Shown: positions 8,016-16,477, counted from the first letter of the stretch. The stretch: 64,000 bases of DNA from UBA1783 sp033808805 (GCA_033808805.1 JAPXMY010000007.1:48036-112035), one strand, 5' to 3'. Program-made: numbers and translations. The notes: generated by a model from the letters alone, not told the origin.

Positions 8016-8066
8016 GATAATGTCCTAAGCAGTATCATGGGAAAATGTCCCAGATTATAATCTGGT
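8016..8066. repeat. Short repeats resembling an IS terminus
   Basis: GATAATGTCC (8016-8025) and GAAAATGTCC (8041-8050) are direct repeats 25 bp apart, followed by a CCAGATTA/TAATCTGG palindrome. Repeated GGACATTnTC boxes are seen at the ends of some IS21-type elements. No transposase is present, so at most this is a solo remnant. Confidence 0.3.
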
Positions 8067-8141
8067 TAATGTCGTGTAATATAGATGAATGTATTACTCT
8101 TTAGAAATTAGAATTTATAAATCAGACAAACTGGTATTTTT

Positions 8142-8327
8142 CTACTTTCTATTCTTAAAAACATTATAAATAGCACAAACAAATAAAATCAAATTGCTTA
8201 CTGCAATAATCCACACTTCTACCAAAATTTCATAATTGTTGGATAACAACTTTAAGCCGGAAGAAATAGTAGCAATAATAGCAACTGCAGATGCAATTAT
8301 CGACACATATTTTATGATTTTTTCCAT
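8142..8327 (-). CDS. Small two-TM membrane protein
   Basis: A 61-aa hydrophobic protein with two predicted membrane segments (roughly residues 7-27 and 37-56) and a basic C-terminus (FKNRK). A GAGGGA RBS lies about 8 nt upstream of the ATG. It lies 41 nt downstream of the Bro-N gene on the same strand. No family was recognised; small membrane proteins next to phage-like or defence genes are common, so a role there is possible but unproven. Confidence 0.55.
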   Translation of the reverse strand: MEKIIKYVSIIASAVAIIATISSGLKLLSNNYEILVEVWIIAVSNLILFVCAIYNVFKNRK

Positions 8328-8368
8328 TCAAGTATCCCTCATACAAATTTAGATTTAATCATTTGATC

Positions 8369-9226
8369 TTATTTAGAATCATCTTCTGTTCTATCCTCAA
8401 CTTCTTCAATGAGTTTAGAAAAATCAAAGGCCTTCTTTTGGGTGACAACCGATTTACCTGTCCTTGCTTCAATATCTTTTCTGGCATTTCCGGCAACTGT
8501 TCCTCCCTCTTTGGCAAGCTCTTTATTTTCTTCTAATCCAAAAGGATTGAGGGTTTGAGTTAATTCAGTGGTTGTTGCTTCCGCAAGCATATTTAAAACA
8601 AGTTCTAAAGTAGACATATTATCTCTAAGATTTTCTTTCTTAAGATTCTTAAAATCTTTATATTGCCTTGTCGTCATACCGCTCCATGCTTTAGTAATCT
8701 CATTGGTAAGAATTGCATATTCAGCGCCCACTTTAATTCCATGATCTTGCCAGGCATCCACTAACTCTTTTCTAACCTGTATCGCTTGAAGTCTCTGATT
8801 AATCCACTCTCTGGAATAGCCTTTTTGAAGATATGTTCGCAAAGCTCTGTCAATAGTAAGTTCAGGATCAATAATCTCATCGATTCTTTCTTTTCCAACT
8901 TCTGCTAACCACATTTTAAATGGTTCAGCTTTTGGTGAAGGAATAGATTGAATGATACGAAAAATGCCTTGCATATCTGCAACATCAGTCATTCTCATTT
9001 TTCCATCTGTTGCTTTCATTTTCAACTGCTTACAAACTGTAAGCAGTTCATTTCCTTCTTCTTTCAATCTCTTCTTTAAGACAGCCCAATATGTACTGGC
9101 ACCTCGTGGTGTTTCTTGCTCAGTTAAAACACCAACCACATCTACAACAGAAAAGTACCATTCTTCTTTTTTATTATCCCAAACAGATCTTATTTCCTTG
9201 TTTTCATAAATTTTTATCTCGCTCAT
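8369..9226 (-). CDS. Bro-N domain (phage antirepressor-like) protein
   Basis: This 285-aa protein has an N-terminal Bro-N type domain (residues about 5-110) with EWYFSVVDVVGVLT, a long insert, and the conserved FRIIQSIPSPKAEPFKMWLAEVGKERIDE segment split here by family use. Such domains bind DNA and occur in phage antirepressors and in chromosomal proteins of unknown role. The C-terminal half is charged and ends in an acidic tail. RBS GGAGG precedes the ATG. It stands next to the TIR operon but is flanked by 24-bp near-direct repeats, so it may have been inserted separately. Confidence 0.75.
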   Translation of the reverse strand: MSEIKIYENKEIRSVWDNKKEEWYFSVVDVVGVLTEQETPRGASTYWAVLKKRLKEEGNELLTVCKQLKMKATDGKMRMTDVADMQGIFRIIQSIPSPKAEPFKMWLAEVGKERIDEIIDPELTIDRALRTYLQKGYSREWINQRLQAIQVRKELVDAWQDHGIKVGAEYAILTNEITKAWSGMTTRQYKDFKNLKKENLRDNMSTLELVLNMLAEATTTELTQTLNPFGLEENKELAKEGGTVAGNARKDIEARTGKSVVTQKKAFDFSKLIEEVEDRTEDDSK

Positions 9227-9368
9227 TACTTTCCTCCTTCACTGCATAAATTATAGTATTATCTAAACTAATTATATGGTGAATATCGATTATCTCCTTC
9301 TAAAGAGCACATAATTATAATAAAATTTACTTAATTTTATCATATTTTTTTTAAAAAAATGTTGACAT

Positions 9369-9392
9369 AGAAAATAGAATTGTCGATTAATT
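9369..9392 (+). repeat. 24-bp near-direct repeat, right copy
   Basis: Partner of 7978-8001 (21/24 identical). It overlaps the stop codon of the four-TM gene at 9391. Its position exactly bounds the Bro-N segment on the other side. Confidence 0.4.
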
Positions 9393-10347
9393 AAATTACC
9401 AGATCAGGATTATTCTTTTTCTGATAGGCATACCAGCTACTGTTTTCGTTTAAAAATTCTCTGGCTAAAGATACCAGAAGCTGTTCAGTTTCTCCGTTTA
9501 GTTCAATTTCCTGTTCACTTTTCTGATACAGAGAAATCATTCTTTTATGATCATCTATCTTATTATCCAATGACATCTTGCCATAATAACTGCTGGTAAA
9601 CAAAGTTATGGCTGACATTGTTCCCAAAATTACCTTTAAAATCATGCGAGCAAGATTTACATCTATTGAATGAGAATTGTTTTCATAAATGAAAAGTTCA
9701 AAAATCACCGCCAAAAGATAAGTCAAAACAGTTATAATCATTACTGCTTTACCAATTGCTTTATCTTTTTTATTCTTTTTTTCTGCTTTTATCAAGGCTT
9801 TCTGATGATAGGATTTCTGGTCTTTTATCCAACATTCAAGAACCGATTGTTTTTGCTCTGTTTCTGTCGGAATACTTGTCAGTACCTCCTCAATCCAGCT
9901 GATTCCCTTTCTAATCGACCAGGGAATAATATCAACCACTCTGATCTTTATTGAAGCCATAGATAGATAAAACTGTAATCGCAGAGCTTCAGCTAACACT
10001 CTATACTGTAAATATTTTCGATGACAATCAAGCCTTGTAGAAAAATAGTTAACCGCAAACAAACATACCAGCATCGCTCCACAGGCCAAAATGAGTCCGT
10101 ATATTTCTATCTCATCATAAATAAGAAATGTAAAGGTAAGCAATGTTCCAATAATAGACAACACTAAAAGAATCAAACGATGTTTTTTCCCATGTTTTAT
10201 ACTTAAAGCATCTGCCAACCCAAAAAGTCTATTAATTTCAATAAGTACAGGATCACTTATCTTCTGGACAATATTCACCGTAGGACCAAAATAATTACTT
10301 GTTTCCTGATAAAAAATTTCTCTATAATTCATCTTTTTTCCATTCAA
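9391..10347 (-). CDS. Four-TM SLATT-like membrane protein (putative effector)
   Basis: A 318-aa protein with two hairpins of membrane helices (about residues 57-75 and 83-101, then 202-221 and 235-255) separated by a cytoplasmic region. The segment RKYLQYRVLAEALRLQFYL after the first hairpin resembles the SLATT/DUF4231 group of pore-forming effectors linked to nucleotide-sensing conflict systems. This is motif recognition by eye. A TTG at 10347, 2 nt after the upstream stop, and an ATG at 10332 are alternative starts. It is the last gene of the three-gene HD-RyR/TIR operon, which suggests a membrane-disrupting output. Confidence 0.6.
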   Translation of the reverse strand: MNGKKMNYREIFYQETSNYFGPTVNIVQKISDPVLIEINRLFGLADALSIKHGKKHRLILLVLSIIGTLLTFTFLIYDEIEIYGLILACGAMLVCLFAVNYFSTRLDCHRKYLQYRVLAEALRLQFYLSMASIKIRVVDIIPWSIRKGISWIEEVLTSIPTETEQKQSVLECWIKDQKSYHQKALIKAEKKNKKDKAIGKAVMIITVLTYLLAVIFELFIYENNSHSIDVNLARMILKVILGTMSAITLFTSSYYGKMSLDNKIDDHKRMISLYQKSEQEIELNGETEQLLVSLAREFLNENSSWYAYQKKNNPDLVI

Positions 10348-10349
10348 TG

Positions 10350-12839
10350 CTATTTCACCCTGATAAACCTTTTTTTCATCACACTTCTGATTGCTTTATG
10401 TAATGGATCAAAGTTTTTATCTTTTGTTTCTTCAATCAGCTTTTCAACAATAGCTAAAGCATCCCTTAAATATGAAGCCGACTCACTATTATCGACTGCT
10501 ACCAAGCCACAATGATAAAGAGCTATTGCCAACCCTTCACGATTATTGATAGTTGGAGCTTCCTGGACCAGCTGTCTATCAATTTCCAAGGCTTTTTGAA
10601 AACTTTCCTGAGCCGGAATCATAAATTCAACACTCCTTGTAAAATCGCTTTTAGATTTATAAATGGCTTCCTCACGAAGCAGGATGCCAAGTTCTCCCAG
10701 GACACCTGAATATTCTTTTCTATATTGATGCAATGGATTTCTATCAACCAATTTCTTATAAATTTTCTCTGCCATTTTCAGATAATCTTTTCCTAAAATT
10801 TTACCCTGCTGCAAAAGAATATTAGCCATATTATGCGTTGCGTAGCCATTTAAGCGATCCTTTTCATCCAGGTTTGCTCCTTTATAGTCAAACAACAAGT
10901 CTATCGCCTTGATAGCATAAGAATGCGCTTCATCAAGCCTATCTTCTGATGGTTCTGCATCAAAATGAGTATCAGCGATTTGAGCAAGTGCCCTGACTTT
11001 CCAAAGTATTCTTTCCTCTTTTTCTTCTTCAGAAAAATCATTATCTTCCAACAGCTGTAGAAACTCCTTGCCTGATAAGGTAGCTTTTGGCACATCATCT
11101 TCTGCCATATAAAGCAATAGTAAACCATCTTCCCCATATAATAAATCAAAGATTGATTTAAAATCTTTCTGCTGTTTATAAAGCTGGTAAGCTTTCTGGT
11201 ACCAGTATATTGTCTTTTTAAAATCACGTGGAAGTCCTCTGCCCGATAAATACAAAAATCCCAGATGACGGCAGGCATGAACCTCATCATTTTCAGCAGC
11301 ACTTCTTAACAGCTTTAATCCACGCTCCATATCCTTTTCTACGCGATAGCCGGTAAGAAAAGCCATGGCTAGAAGATATGTTGTAAATGGGGTATTTTCT
11401 TTTTCTTTATTTGAAACTTCAACACTTTGAAGACTTTCATTCAGCTTTTCCTTGTTGCTGATATGAATTATATCTCCAATATCTGGAAAATCAGTTTCCA
11501 GCTGCTGACGATTGGTAGAAACTGTTTCTACTGGGATAATATGCTTATTTAAATTTTCTCTGGCATCAGGATATTCTATCTTTTTAACATAGTTGTCTTT
11601 TTCCAAAAGATTTGGGGTAACCGAAAGTATCATTGCATCGGCCTGTTTCAACATTTCACGGATCTGCTGACCAAAGTCCTCGCCTGGCATCAAAAAATCA
11701 TCAAACCAGATAGCCGCATCTTTACCATACTCCGTATTATGAATCTGTTTCATAACTTCAATAGCTTCCTGGCGGTCTTTTTTACGATAACTCAAGAACA
11801 GATCTTTGGAGAAAGCCTGTTTATTTATCAAATTATTTAATTTATCACTTCCCAAAACATTTTCAAGAAGAGAGTGCAGTGGTTGCTGAAGGTCTTTATT
11901 TCCGATAAAGATACCATGCAAATCTCCAAACATCTCATTGAATTTACTTTCAATTCCACCTTCCAGAAATACCGGAACAACTACCGCTACTTCCTGATTG
12001 AATTTTTGAAGTGAGAATCTGCACAACCCATTTTCATCTAACCCATAGTTTTTAGCCATGCTTAAATAGCTTTCTGTAATCAGAGGAATAAACACTGCCA
12101 TCTGGCTTAATTCAATTTTATTTTCTTCAAGAAAAACGGCCATTGGATTATCTGCCATCCAGATGGCATATTTATCACCGTTTTCATAATCCAGAATATT
12201 CTCGGCTAACTTTTCAGCTTCATTTTTATTGACCGCAGCATAATGCAAAAAGATATATTTTTTATCTAAAAGTGGAAGATTAGCCCTTGTCTGATACTTC
12301 AGGCTAAGCTTTTTACTATCAATACTTTTATCTACAAACATTTCAGGTTTGCATCGAAAAACAACATCCTTTGATAAACCAATCCTCTCCCATTGTCTCC
12401 AGAATTTTTTAGGAATTATAACTTCGTTTAAAGCATTGCAGCCTGCAAAAACATTATCACCTATTTCTGAGCATTCATCATAGATAATCAGACTTCTTAA
12501 CGACTCACAGCCCTCAAAAGCTCGATCTTTAATTTCTCTGACACTGTCAGGAATCAGAATCTGATTTAAATTTCTGCAATTTTTAAAACATTCTTCACCG
12601 ATATATTCTAAATTTTTTGATAGAAAAATTCTTTCAGCCGGAACATCCTCAAAGGCATTGGCTTCAATATGCGTAACGGAATCTTCCACAACAATACGAT
12701 TAGCTAATGTAGTATAGGCAAAAGCATGACTTCCAATAGTCTTTACTCTTTTTGGTATAACAATCAGTTTTTCGTTGGCTTTATACCTGACAAGCTTATC
12801 TCCCTCTATTTCAAAAAATAGAAAATCCAACAATCCCAT
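10350..12839 (-). CDS. LRR-TIR-TIR-Sel1/TPR protein
   Basis: This 829-aa protein has a BspA-type leucine-rich repeat region (about 20-160: IGSHAF, IPDSVREIKDRAFEGC), a degenerate TIR-like domain (about 194-335, KKYIFLHYAA), and a second TIR domain (345-470). The second TIR carries KDLFLSYRKKD, AAIWFDDFLMPGEDF and YVKKIEYPDA; Glu422 is a candidate NADase glutamate. Sel1-like repeats (about 484-555) and a TPR-like helical C-terminus follow. TIR domains in bacterial defence cleave NAD or make nucleotide signals. The gene is between the HD-RyR and four-TM genes. RBS AAAGGA precedes the ATG. Confidence 0.8.
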   Translation of the reverse strand: MGLLDFLFFEIEGDKLVRYKANEKLIVIPKRVKTIGSHAFAYTTLANRIVVEDSVTHIEANAFEDVPAERIFLSKNLEYIGEECFKNCRNLNQILIPDSVREIKDRAFEGCESLRSLIIYDECSEIGDNVFAGCNALNEVIIPKKFWRQWERIGLSKDVVFRCKPEMFVDKSIDSKKLSLKYQTRANLPLLDKKYIFLHYAAVNKNEAEKLAENILDYENGDKYAIWMADNPMAVFLEENKIELSQMAVFIPLITESYLSMAKNYGLDENGLCRFSLQKFNQEVAVVVPVFLEGGIESKFNEMFGDLHGIFIGNKDLQQPLHSLLENVLGSDKLNNLINKQAFSKDLFLSYRKKDRQEAIEVMKQIHNTEYGKDAAIWFDDFLMPGEDFGQQIREMLKQADAMILSVTPNLLEKDNYVKKIEYPDARENLNKHIIPVETVSTNRQQLETDFPDIGDIIHISNKEKLNESLQSVEVSNKEKENTPFTTYLLAMAFLTGYRVEKDMERGLKLLRSAAENDEVHACRHLGFLYLSGRGLPRDFKKTIYWYQKAYQLYKQQKDFKSIFDLLYGEDGLLLLYMAEDDVPKATLSGKEFLQLLEDNDFSEEEKEERILWKVRALAQIADTHFDAEPSEDRLDEAHSYAIKAIDLLFDYKGANLDEKDRLNGYATHNMANILLQQGKILGKDYLKMAEKIYKKLVDRNPLHQYRKEYSGVLGELGILLREEAIYKSKSDFTRSVEFMIPAQESFQKALEIDRQLVQEAPTINNREGLAIALYHCGLVAVDNSESASYLRDALAIVEKLIEETKDKNFDPLHKAIRSVMKKRFIRVK

Positions 12840-12925
12840 ATTTTTCCTTTCCGAACCTTTTATAAAAAGTTCTCTTTTATATAACTTTTAATTATGCCCA
12901 CATTAAACAAATTTAATTGTTTTTA

Positions 12926-14989
12926 TCAATATAGTTTATAGATTCGAAGTCCATCGAATTTCTTTATCAGTTTCAGCATACTGTTAAATGGCTCAAAGTC
13001 CTTTTCTTTTTCTTTTTCATCTAACGAATTATAGTGCTCAATTATCTCTTCCTTGGTCGGTTTTCCTTCCATAACCAGTCTATGCATGCGAAGCTGCTCA
13101 CGTAAAGCCTTGCGCGCCTTGTTCTCATCTTCAAATTTATTGATAAATTTTGCTGGGAGGTTGGCTGTTTCATATAGATTACCACTGATCCAGCCCATTG
13201 AAATATGCTCATTTATCCAGCGTTGATGTTCCATTGGAGCAAAGATCATCATCTGCTCTTCACTAAAGGAAGTAATCATTTCATAATCAACTGGTCTATC
13301 AGTATAGAAACAACCTATCGCATGTAGATATCTGGAAAAATTCTTGGCCTGATTAATGTTAGAAAGCTGATATTCCAAAGATAGCTGTTCAAACTTTTTT
13401 TCTAAATCCTTATCATCAATTTCTTTTTCCTTACCCTGATATGAATATCTGGCATTTAAAGCCACCGCAAAATCATACAAATGAAGGAAATTACTGCTGG
13501 AAAGATAAGTGTGTTTGCTTTTATAATCTACTTCTCTGGTATCAGCAATTATCGTTAGAGGAATATCGGAAGTATCAACGATACTTTCAATATCGGTAGT
13601 AAAGCGCTGTTCCTTTTCTGCCATATCGCTGTAAGCTTTAAGCCTGGGTGCCGGACCCTGCTCTCCACTTTCTTCCCATTTGTGATATTCAATTTCAAAT
13701 TCATCAATTTTTTCCTGCTCATGGCTATCATAATAATAAACAGCATGAATGGCATTATCGCTAAAATCAAACTCTACCGACATCGGATGAAGTTCTGTTC
13801 TGGAGTTTCGACCATAAGCTGTGCGATCCCAGCATTGAAGCTCATCACATAACATCAGTAAATAAGCTAAAGGATGAGTTTGCATTTTTAAAGGTTTTTT
13901 AGGATTTTCACTCTTATAAAAAGCAATCGCAAATTTATACAGGCTATTATGAAGCATTATAGCTGTTAAAGCATCGATATGCTTTTCATTTATCTTTTCA
14001 ATACCAACTGAATTTTCAATCTCATGATACAGTCTTGAGGCACTGAAATAGGCGTGATCCATAAAATAACCAAATCTGTCAGGAAAACGTGGCTTATCAT
14101 AAATCTTTTCTAAAATATATTCTTGAGTGAAAGCATATTTTTCAGCCAGTTTTTCCGCAATGCCATAGGCAAACAGTTGCTCTGTTGTATCAAAAGACTG
14201 ACCATAGAGATTTTCAAAATGCTTTTTAGCCTCTTGAGAAAGTTTGGTTATTAAATCAACATCATGATAGGCAAGATACATACTGCCCTTGCCACGCTTA
14301 TTGCCAGCCACTTCATAGTATGAAAGCACCTGTTCAAAAGGCAACTCAAAAGGATAACCGATATCATGGAAAAGTGAAGTCAGGCCCCAATACTGCAAAA
14401 AGCAGTTAGCCGCAGCATAATCCGCTGTTTTATTTGCTTCAGCAATATCAAAACCATAAAACTTCTTAAAAGCCTGACGATAGTTTTCATTTGACTGATA
14501 AATAGCCAGACCCAATGCAAAGACATAAACCGAATGAGAATAATGATCACGATGCTTCATTAAAAGAGAGCTGGCATTAGATTCAAACTCAGAAAGCAGT
14601 TCCACCATCTTTTTTGATTTACCATAATGTCCAAAAAACATTTCTAGATAACAGTAATAAATATTGTAGGCATCCTCAGTAATACCTGAACTGATAAATT
14701 TTTCCAGTTCACGTTCCAGACACAGTCGATTAATGTCCATCTGCATATTATAAGGAATCTGATTTGATAACAGACTGGTTCCATAATATTTATTTTCTAG
14801 TTTTTCCTTTAATGCCATTTCATTATTAAAACAAAGTCCCTGGCATCTTTCGTGAAGAAAACGCAATGCTGATGATTTTAATCCATAATCATCTTTACAA
14901 TAATGTTTTTTAGGTTCCAGTGGACCGATATTTTCACCAAAAAGGCACTTGTTTCTTTCTCTTTTTTCTTTAAGCGCAGTATATGCCAT
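12926..14989 (-). CDS. HD-domain and RyR-domain protein
   Basis: A 687-aa protein. The middle has an HD-phosphohydrolase pattern: HRDHYSHS (146-152), SLFHDIGYP (206-213), a helix histidine LHNSLYKF (347) and LLMLCDELQCWDR (382). The C-terminus (about 575-687) matches the RyR domain, with MEHQRWINEHISMGW and the LDEKEKEKD segment. RyR and HD domains occur together in nucleotide-centred bacterial conflict systems as sensor or signal-processing parts. It is the first gene of the operon with the TIR and four-TM genes. RBS AAGGAG is 9 nt before the ATG. The exact enzymatic substrate is unknown. Confidence 0.75.
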   Translation of the reverse strand: MAYTALKEKRERNKCLFGENIGPLEPKKHYCKDDYGLKSSALRFLHERCQGLCFNNEMALKEKLENKYYGTSLLSNQIPYNMQMDINRLCLERELEKFISSGITEDAYNIYYCYLEMFFGHYGKSKKMVELLSEFESNASSLLMKHRDHYSHSVYVFALGLAIYQSNENYRQAFKKFYGFDIAEANKTADYAAANCFLQYWGLTSLFHDIGYPFELPFEQVLSYYEVAGNKRGKGSMYLAYHDVDLITKLSQEAKKHFENLYGQSFDTTEQLFAYGIAEKLAEKYAFTQEYILEKIYDKPRFPDRFGYFMDHAYFSASRLYHEIENSVGIEKINEKHIDALTAIMLHNSLYKFAIAFYKSENPKKPLKMQTHPLAYLLMLCDELQCWDRTAYGRNSRTELHPMSVEFDFSDNAIHAVYYYDSHEQEKIDEFEIEYHKWEESGEQGPAPRLKAYSDMAEKEQRFTTDIESIVDTSDIPLTIIADTREVDYKSKHTYLSSSNFLHLYDFAVALNARYSYQGKEKEIDDKDLEKKFEQLSLEYQLSNINQAKNFSRYLHAIGCFYTDRPVDYEMITSFSEEQMMIFAPMEHQRWINEHISMGWISGNLYETANLPAKFINKFEDENKARKALREQLRMHRLVMEGKPTKEEIIEHYNSLDEKEKEKDFEPFNSMLKLIKKFDGLRIYKLY

Positions 14990-15124
14990 TTCACAAACTC
15001 CTTCTTAAACAAATTATAATTTTAGATTCTTTTCGTCATTGTTATTCAATTTTGATACACAAAAATTATCTTTAAATCAATTATAACAAACTCCAATCCA
15101 ATTTTATATGCTAAAAAAGTTAAT

Positions 15125-15146
15125 TTATGAAAATATTTTCATAAAC
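15125..15146. promoter_or_regulatory. Palindromic operator candidate upstream of the Tyr-leader promoter
   Basis: A perfect 22-bp palindrome with half-site TTTATGAAAAT, followed by CTTTTGAAAT, lies 35 bp before the -35. The same element recurs at 16370-16391 at almost the same distance from the second transporter promoter. It resembles LacI-type sites but lacks the central CG of cre. A shared regulator is inferred. Confidence 0.55.
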
Positions 15147-15181
15147 TTTTGAAATATTTTAATTTTTTTTGCAAATATTTA

Positions 15182-15210
15182 TTGACACTTTCAAAAAAAT
15201 ACCTTACACT
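15182..15210 (+). promoter_or_regulatory. Promoter of the first binding-protein gene and its leader
   Basis: TTGACA (15182-15187), 17-nt spacer, TACACT (15205-15210). The predicted start is near 15217, just before the leader-peptide RBS. Confidence 0.75.
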
Positions 15211-15231
15211 ATGGGCGATAGGAGATTATAG

Positions 15232-15291
15232 ATGAAAACTGTTTTAGCTTACAACGTTAACTATTATTACTACTATTACTTTAAAAAGTAA
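15232..15291 (+). CDS. Poly-tyrosine attenuator leader peptide
   Basis: A 19-codon ORF, MKTVLAYNVNYYYYYYFKK, with AGGAG 7 nt before its ATG. Six consecutive Tyr codons (TAT/TAC) make it a tyrosine-sensing leader peptide. Region 1 of the RNA (CAACGTTAAC, 15252-15261) lies just before the Tyr run, where a stalled ribosome would mask it. It is upstream of an ABC binding-protein gene. A paralogous Phe/Tyr leader occurs at 16478-16540 with the same FKK ending. It was found by reading the region directly. Confidence 0.85.
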   Translation: MKTVLAYNVNYYYYYYFKK

Positions 15292-15298
15292 TATTTTC

Positions 15299-15369
15299 GT
15301 TACGTTGGCAAGGCATTTTTTATTTATAAAGAGAAATATTTACGGCTGCCAATTGGGCAGTTTTTATTT
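15299..15369 (+). promoter_or_regulatory. Attenuator: alternative antiterminator and terminator
   Basis: GTTACGTTG (15299-15307) can pair with region 1 inside the leader ORF, while the overlapping GTTGGCA (15304-15310) can pair with TGCCAAT (15347-15353). TGCCAAT overlaps the 5' arm of a terminator, CTGCC/GGCAG (15346-15360), followed by TTTTTATTT. These mutually exclusive pairings are those of classical ribosome-mediated attenuation. Confidence 0.8.
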
Positions 15370-15381
15370 GGAGGGAAACTT

Positions 15382-16335
15382 ATGAAAAAACTATTTACTC
15401 TATTATTATCATTATTGTTAATCTTGTCTTTTAGCGGATGCGATAAAAAGCAGGAAGAAAAATTCGTTATCGGCATCTGTCAGATTGAAGCTCATGCAGC
15501 TCTGGATGCTGCTACTCAGGGATTCAAGGATGCTCTTATTGAAGCCTTAGGAGAAGACAAAGTAGTATTTATCGATGGAAATGCGGCTGGAGATCCAGCT
15601 ACCTGTGCTACTATCTGCAATGGCTTTGTGGCCGATGGTGTGGACATGATTTTAGCCAATGCTACTCCTTCTTTACAGGCAGCAGCGGCAGCTACTACTA
15701 CTATTCCTGTTTTAGGAACTTCAGTTACTGAATATGGTGTGGCTTTAAACATTGAAAACTTCAGTGGACTGGTTGGCACAAATATTTCAGGTACCAGTGA
15801 TCTGGCACCGCTAGATGAACAGGCTCAGATGATTCTAGACATTTTACCAGATGTAAAAACTGTCGGCATTCTATACTCGTCAAGTGAAGCTAATTCAATT
15901 TACCAGGTTAAAGTTGTTAAAGAATACCTGGAAAGCAAAGGTGTTACAGTTAATGAATTTGCTTTCTCAGATTCAAATGATATTTACCTGGTTACAACTC
16001 AGGCAGTAGAACAAAGTGATGCAATCTATGTACCAACTGATAATAAGGCTGCCAGCTGTGCAGAAATTATCGACAGTGTCTGTCGTCCAGCTGGTGTTCC
16101 AGTATTCTGTGGGGAAGAAAATCCATGCGCTGTCTGTGGTGTAGCTACTCTTTCAATCAACTACTATGATTTAGGCTTTACTACCGGTAAGATGGCAGCT
16201 AAGATTCTAACAGGCGAAGCAAAAATTGAAGATATGCCAATTCAATACTTTGAAAACCCTGTTAAAAAATATAATAAAGAAATTTGTGATTTGCTGGGAA
16301 TTGTAGTTCCAGAAGATTACATTGCAATAGAATAA
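15382..16335 (+). CDS. ABC transporter substrate-binding lipoprotein, TrpX-like (probable tyrosine)
   Basis: A 317-aa lipoprotein with a signal peptide and lipobox LSFSGC. It belongs to the ABC_sub_bind/TrpX family (FVIGICQIEAHAALDAATQGF, ILANATPSLQAAAAAT, YVPTDNKAA). It is about 80 percent identical by eye to the second binding protein at 16635-17600. Having its own promoter and a poly-Tyr attenuator, it probably delivers tyrosine to the permease and ATPase encoded downstream. RBS GGAGGG precedes the ATG. Ligand identity is inferred from the leader, not from the binding site. Confidence 0.85.
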   Translation: MKKLFTLLLSLLLILSFSGCDKKQEEKFVIGICQIEAHAALDAATQGFKDALIEALGEDKVVFIDGNAAGDPATCATICNGFVADGVDMILANATPSLQAAAAATTTIPVLGTSVTEYGVALNIENFSGLVGTNISGTSDLAPLDEQAQMILDILPDVKTVGILYSSSEANSIYQVKVVKEYLESKGVTVNEFAFSDSNDIYLVTTQAVEQSDAIYVPTDNKAASCAEIIDSVCRPAGVPVFCGEENPCAVCGVATLSINYYDLGFTTGKMAAKILTGEAKIEDMPIQYFENPVKKYNKEICDLLGIVVPEDYIAIE

Positions 16336-16340
16336 TTAAA

Positions 16341-16369
16341 CATAAGATGCTTTCTCCCGGCATCTTATG
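16341..16369 (+). terminator. Hairpin after the first binding-protein gene
   Basis: CATAAGATGC and GCATCTTATG form a 10-bp stem with a 9-nt loop but only a short T-run. It probably terminates or processes the first transcript and separates it from the second unit. Confidence 0.6.
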
Positions 16370-16391
16370 TTTATGAAAACATTTTCATAAA
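16370..16391. promoter_or_regulatory. Second copy of the palindromic operator candidate
   Basis: TTTATGAAAAC plus ATTTTCATAAA, nearly perfect, followed by CTTTTGAAAT as in the first copy, and 35 bp before the -35. Confidence 0.55.
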
Positions 16392-16426
16392 CTTTTGAAA
16401 TTCTTTACAAAACTTTATAGAAATCG

Positions 16427-16455
16427 TTGACATTACTATTTTTAGGTAGTAAACT
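16427..16455 (+). promoter_or_regulatory. Promoter of the second binding-protein/transporter unit
   Basis: TTGACA (16427-16432), 17-nt spacer, TAAACT (16450-16455). Confidence 0.7.
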
Positions 16456-16477
16456 AATGAACATAAGGAGATTTACT

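Noticed and set aside
10901..11302. 133-codon ORF inside the TIR gene
   Set aside because: Same-strand alternate frame of a well-supported gene; no RBS or domain.
15125..15146. CcpA cre site
   Set aside because: The palindrome lacks the central CG of cre; kept as an unidentified operator.
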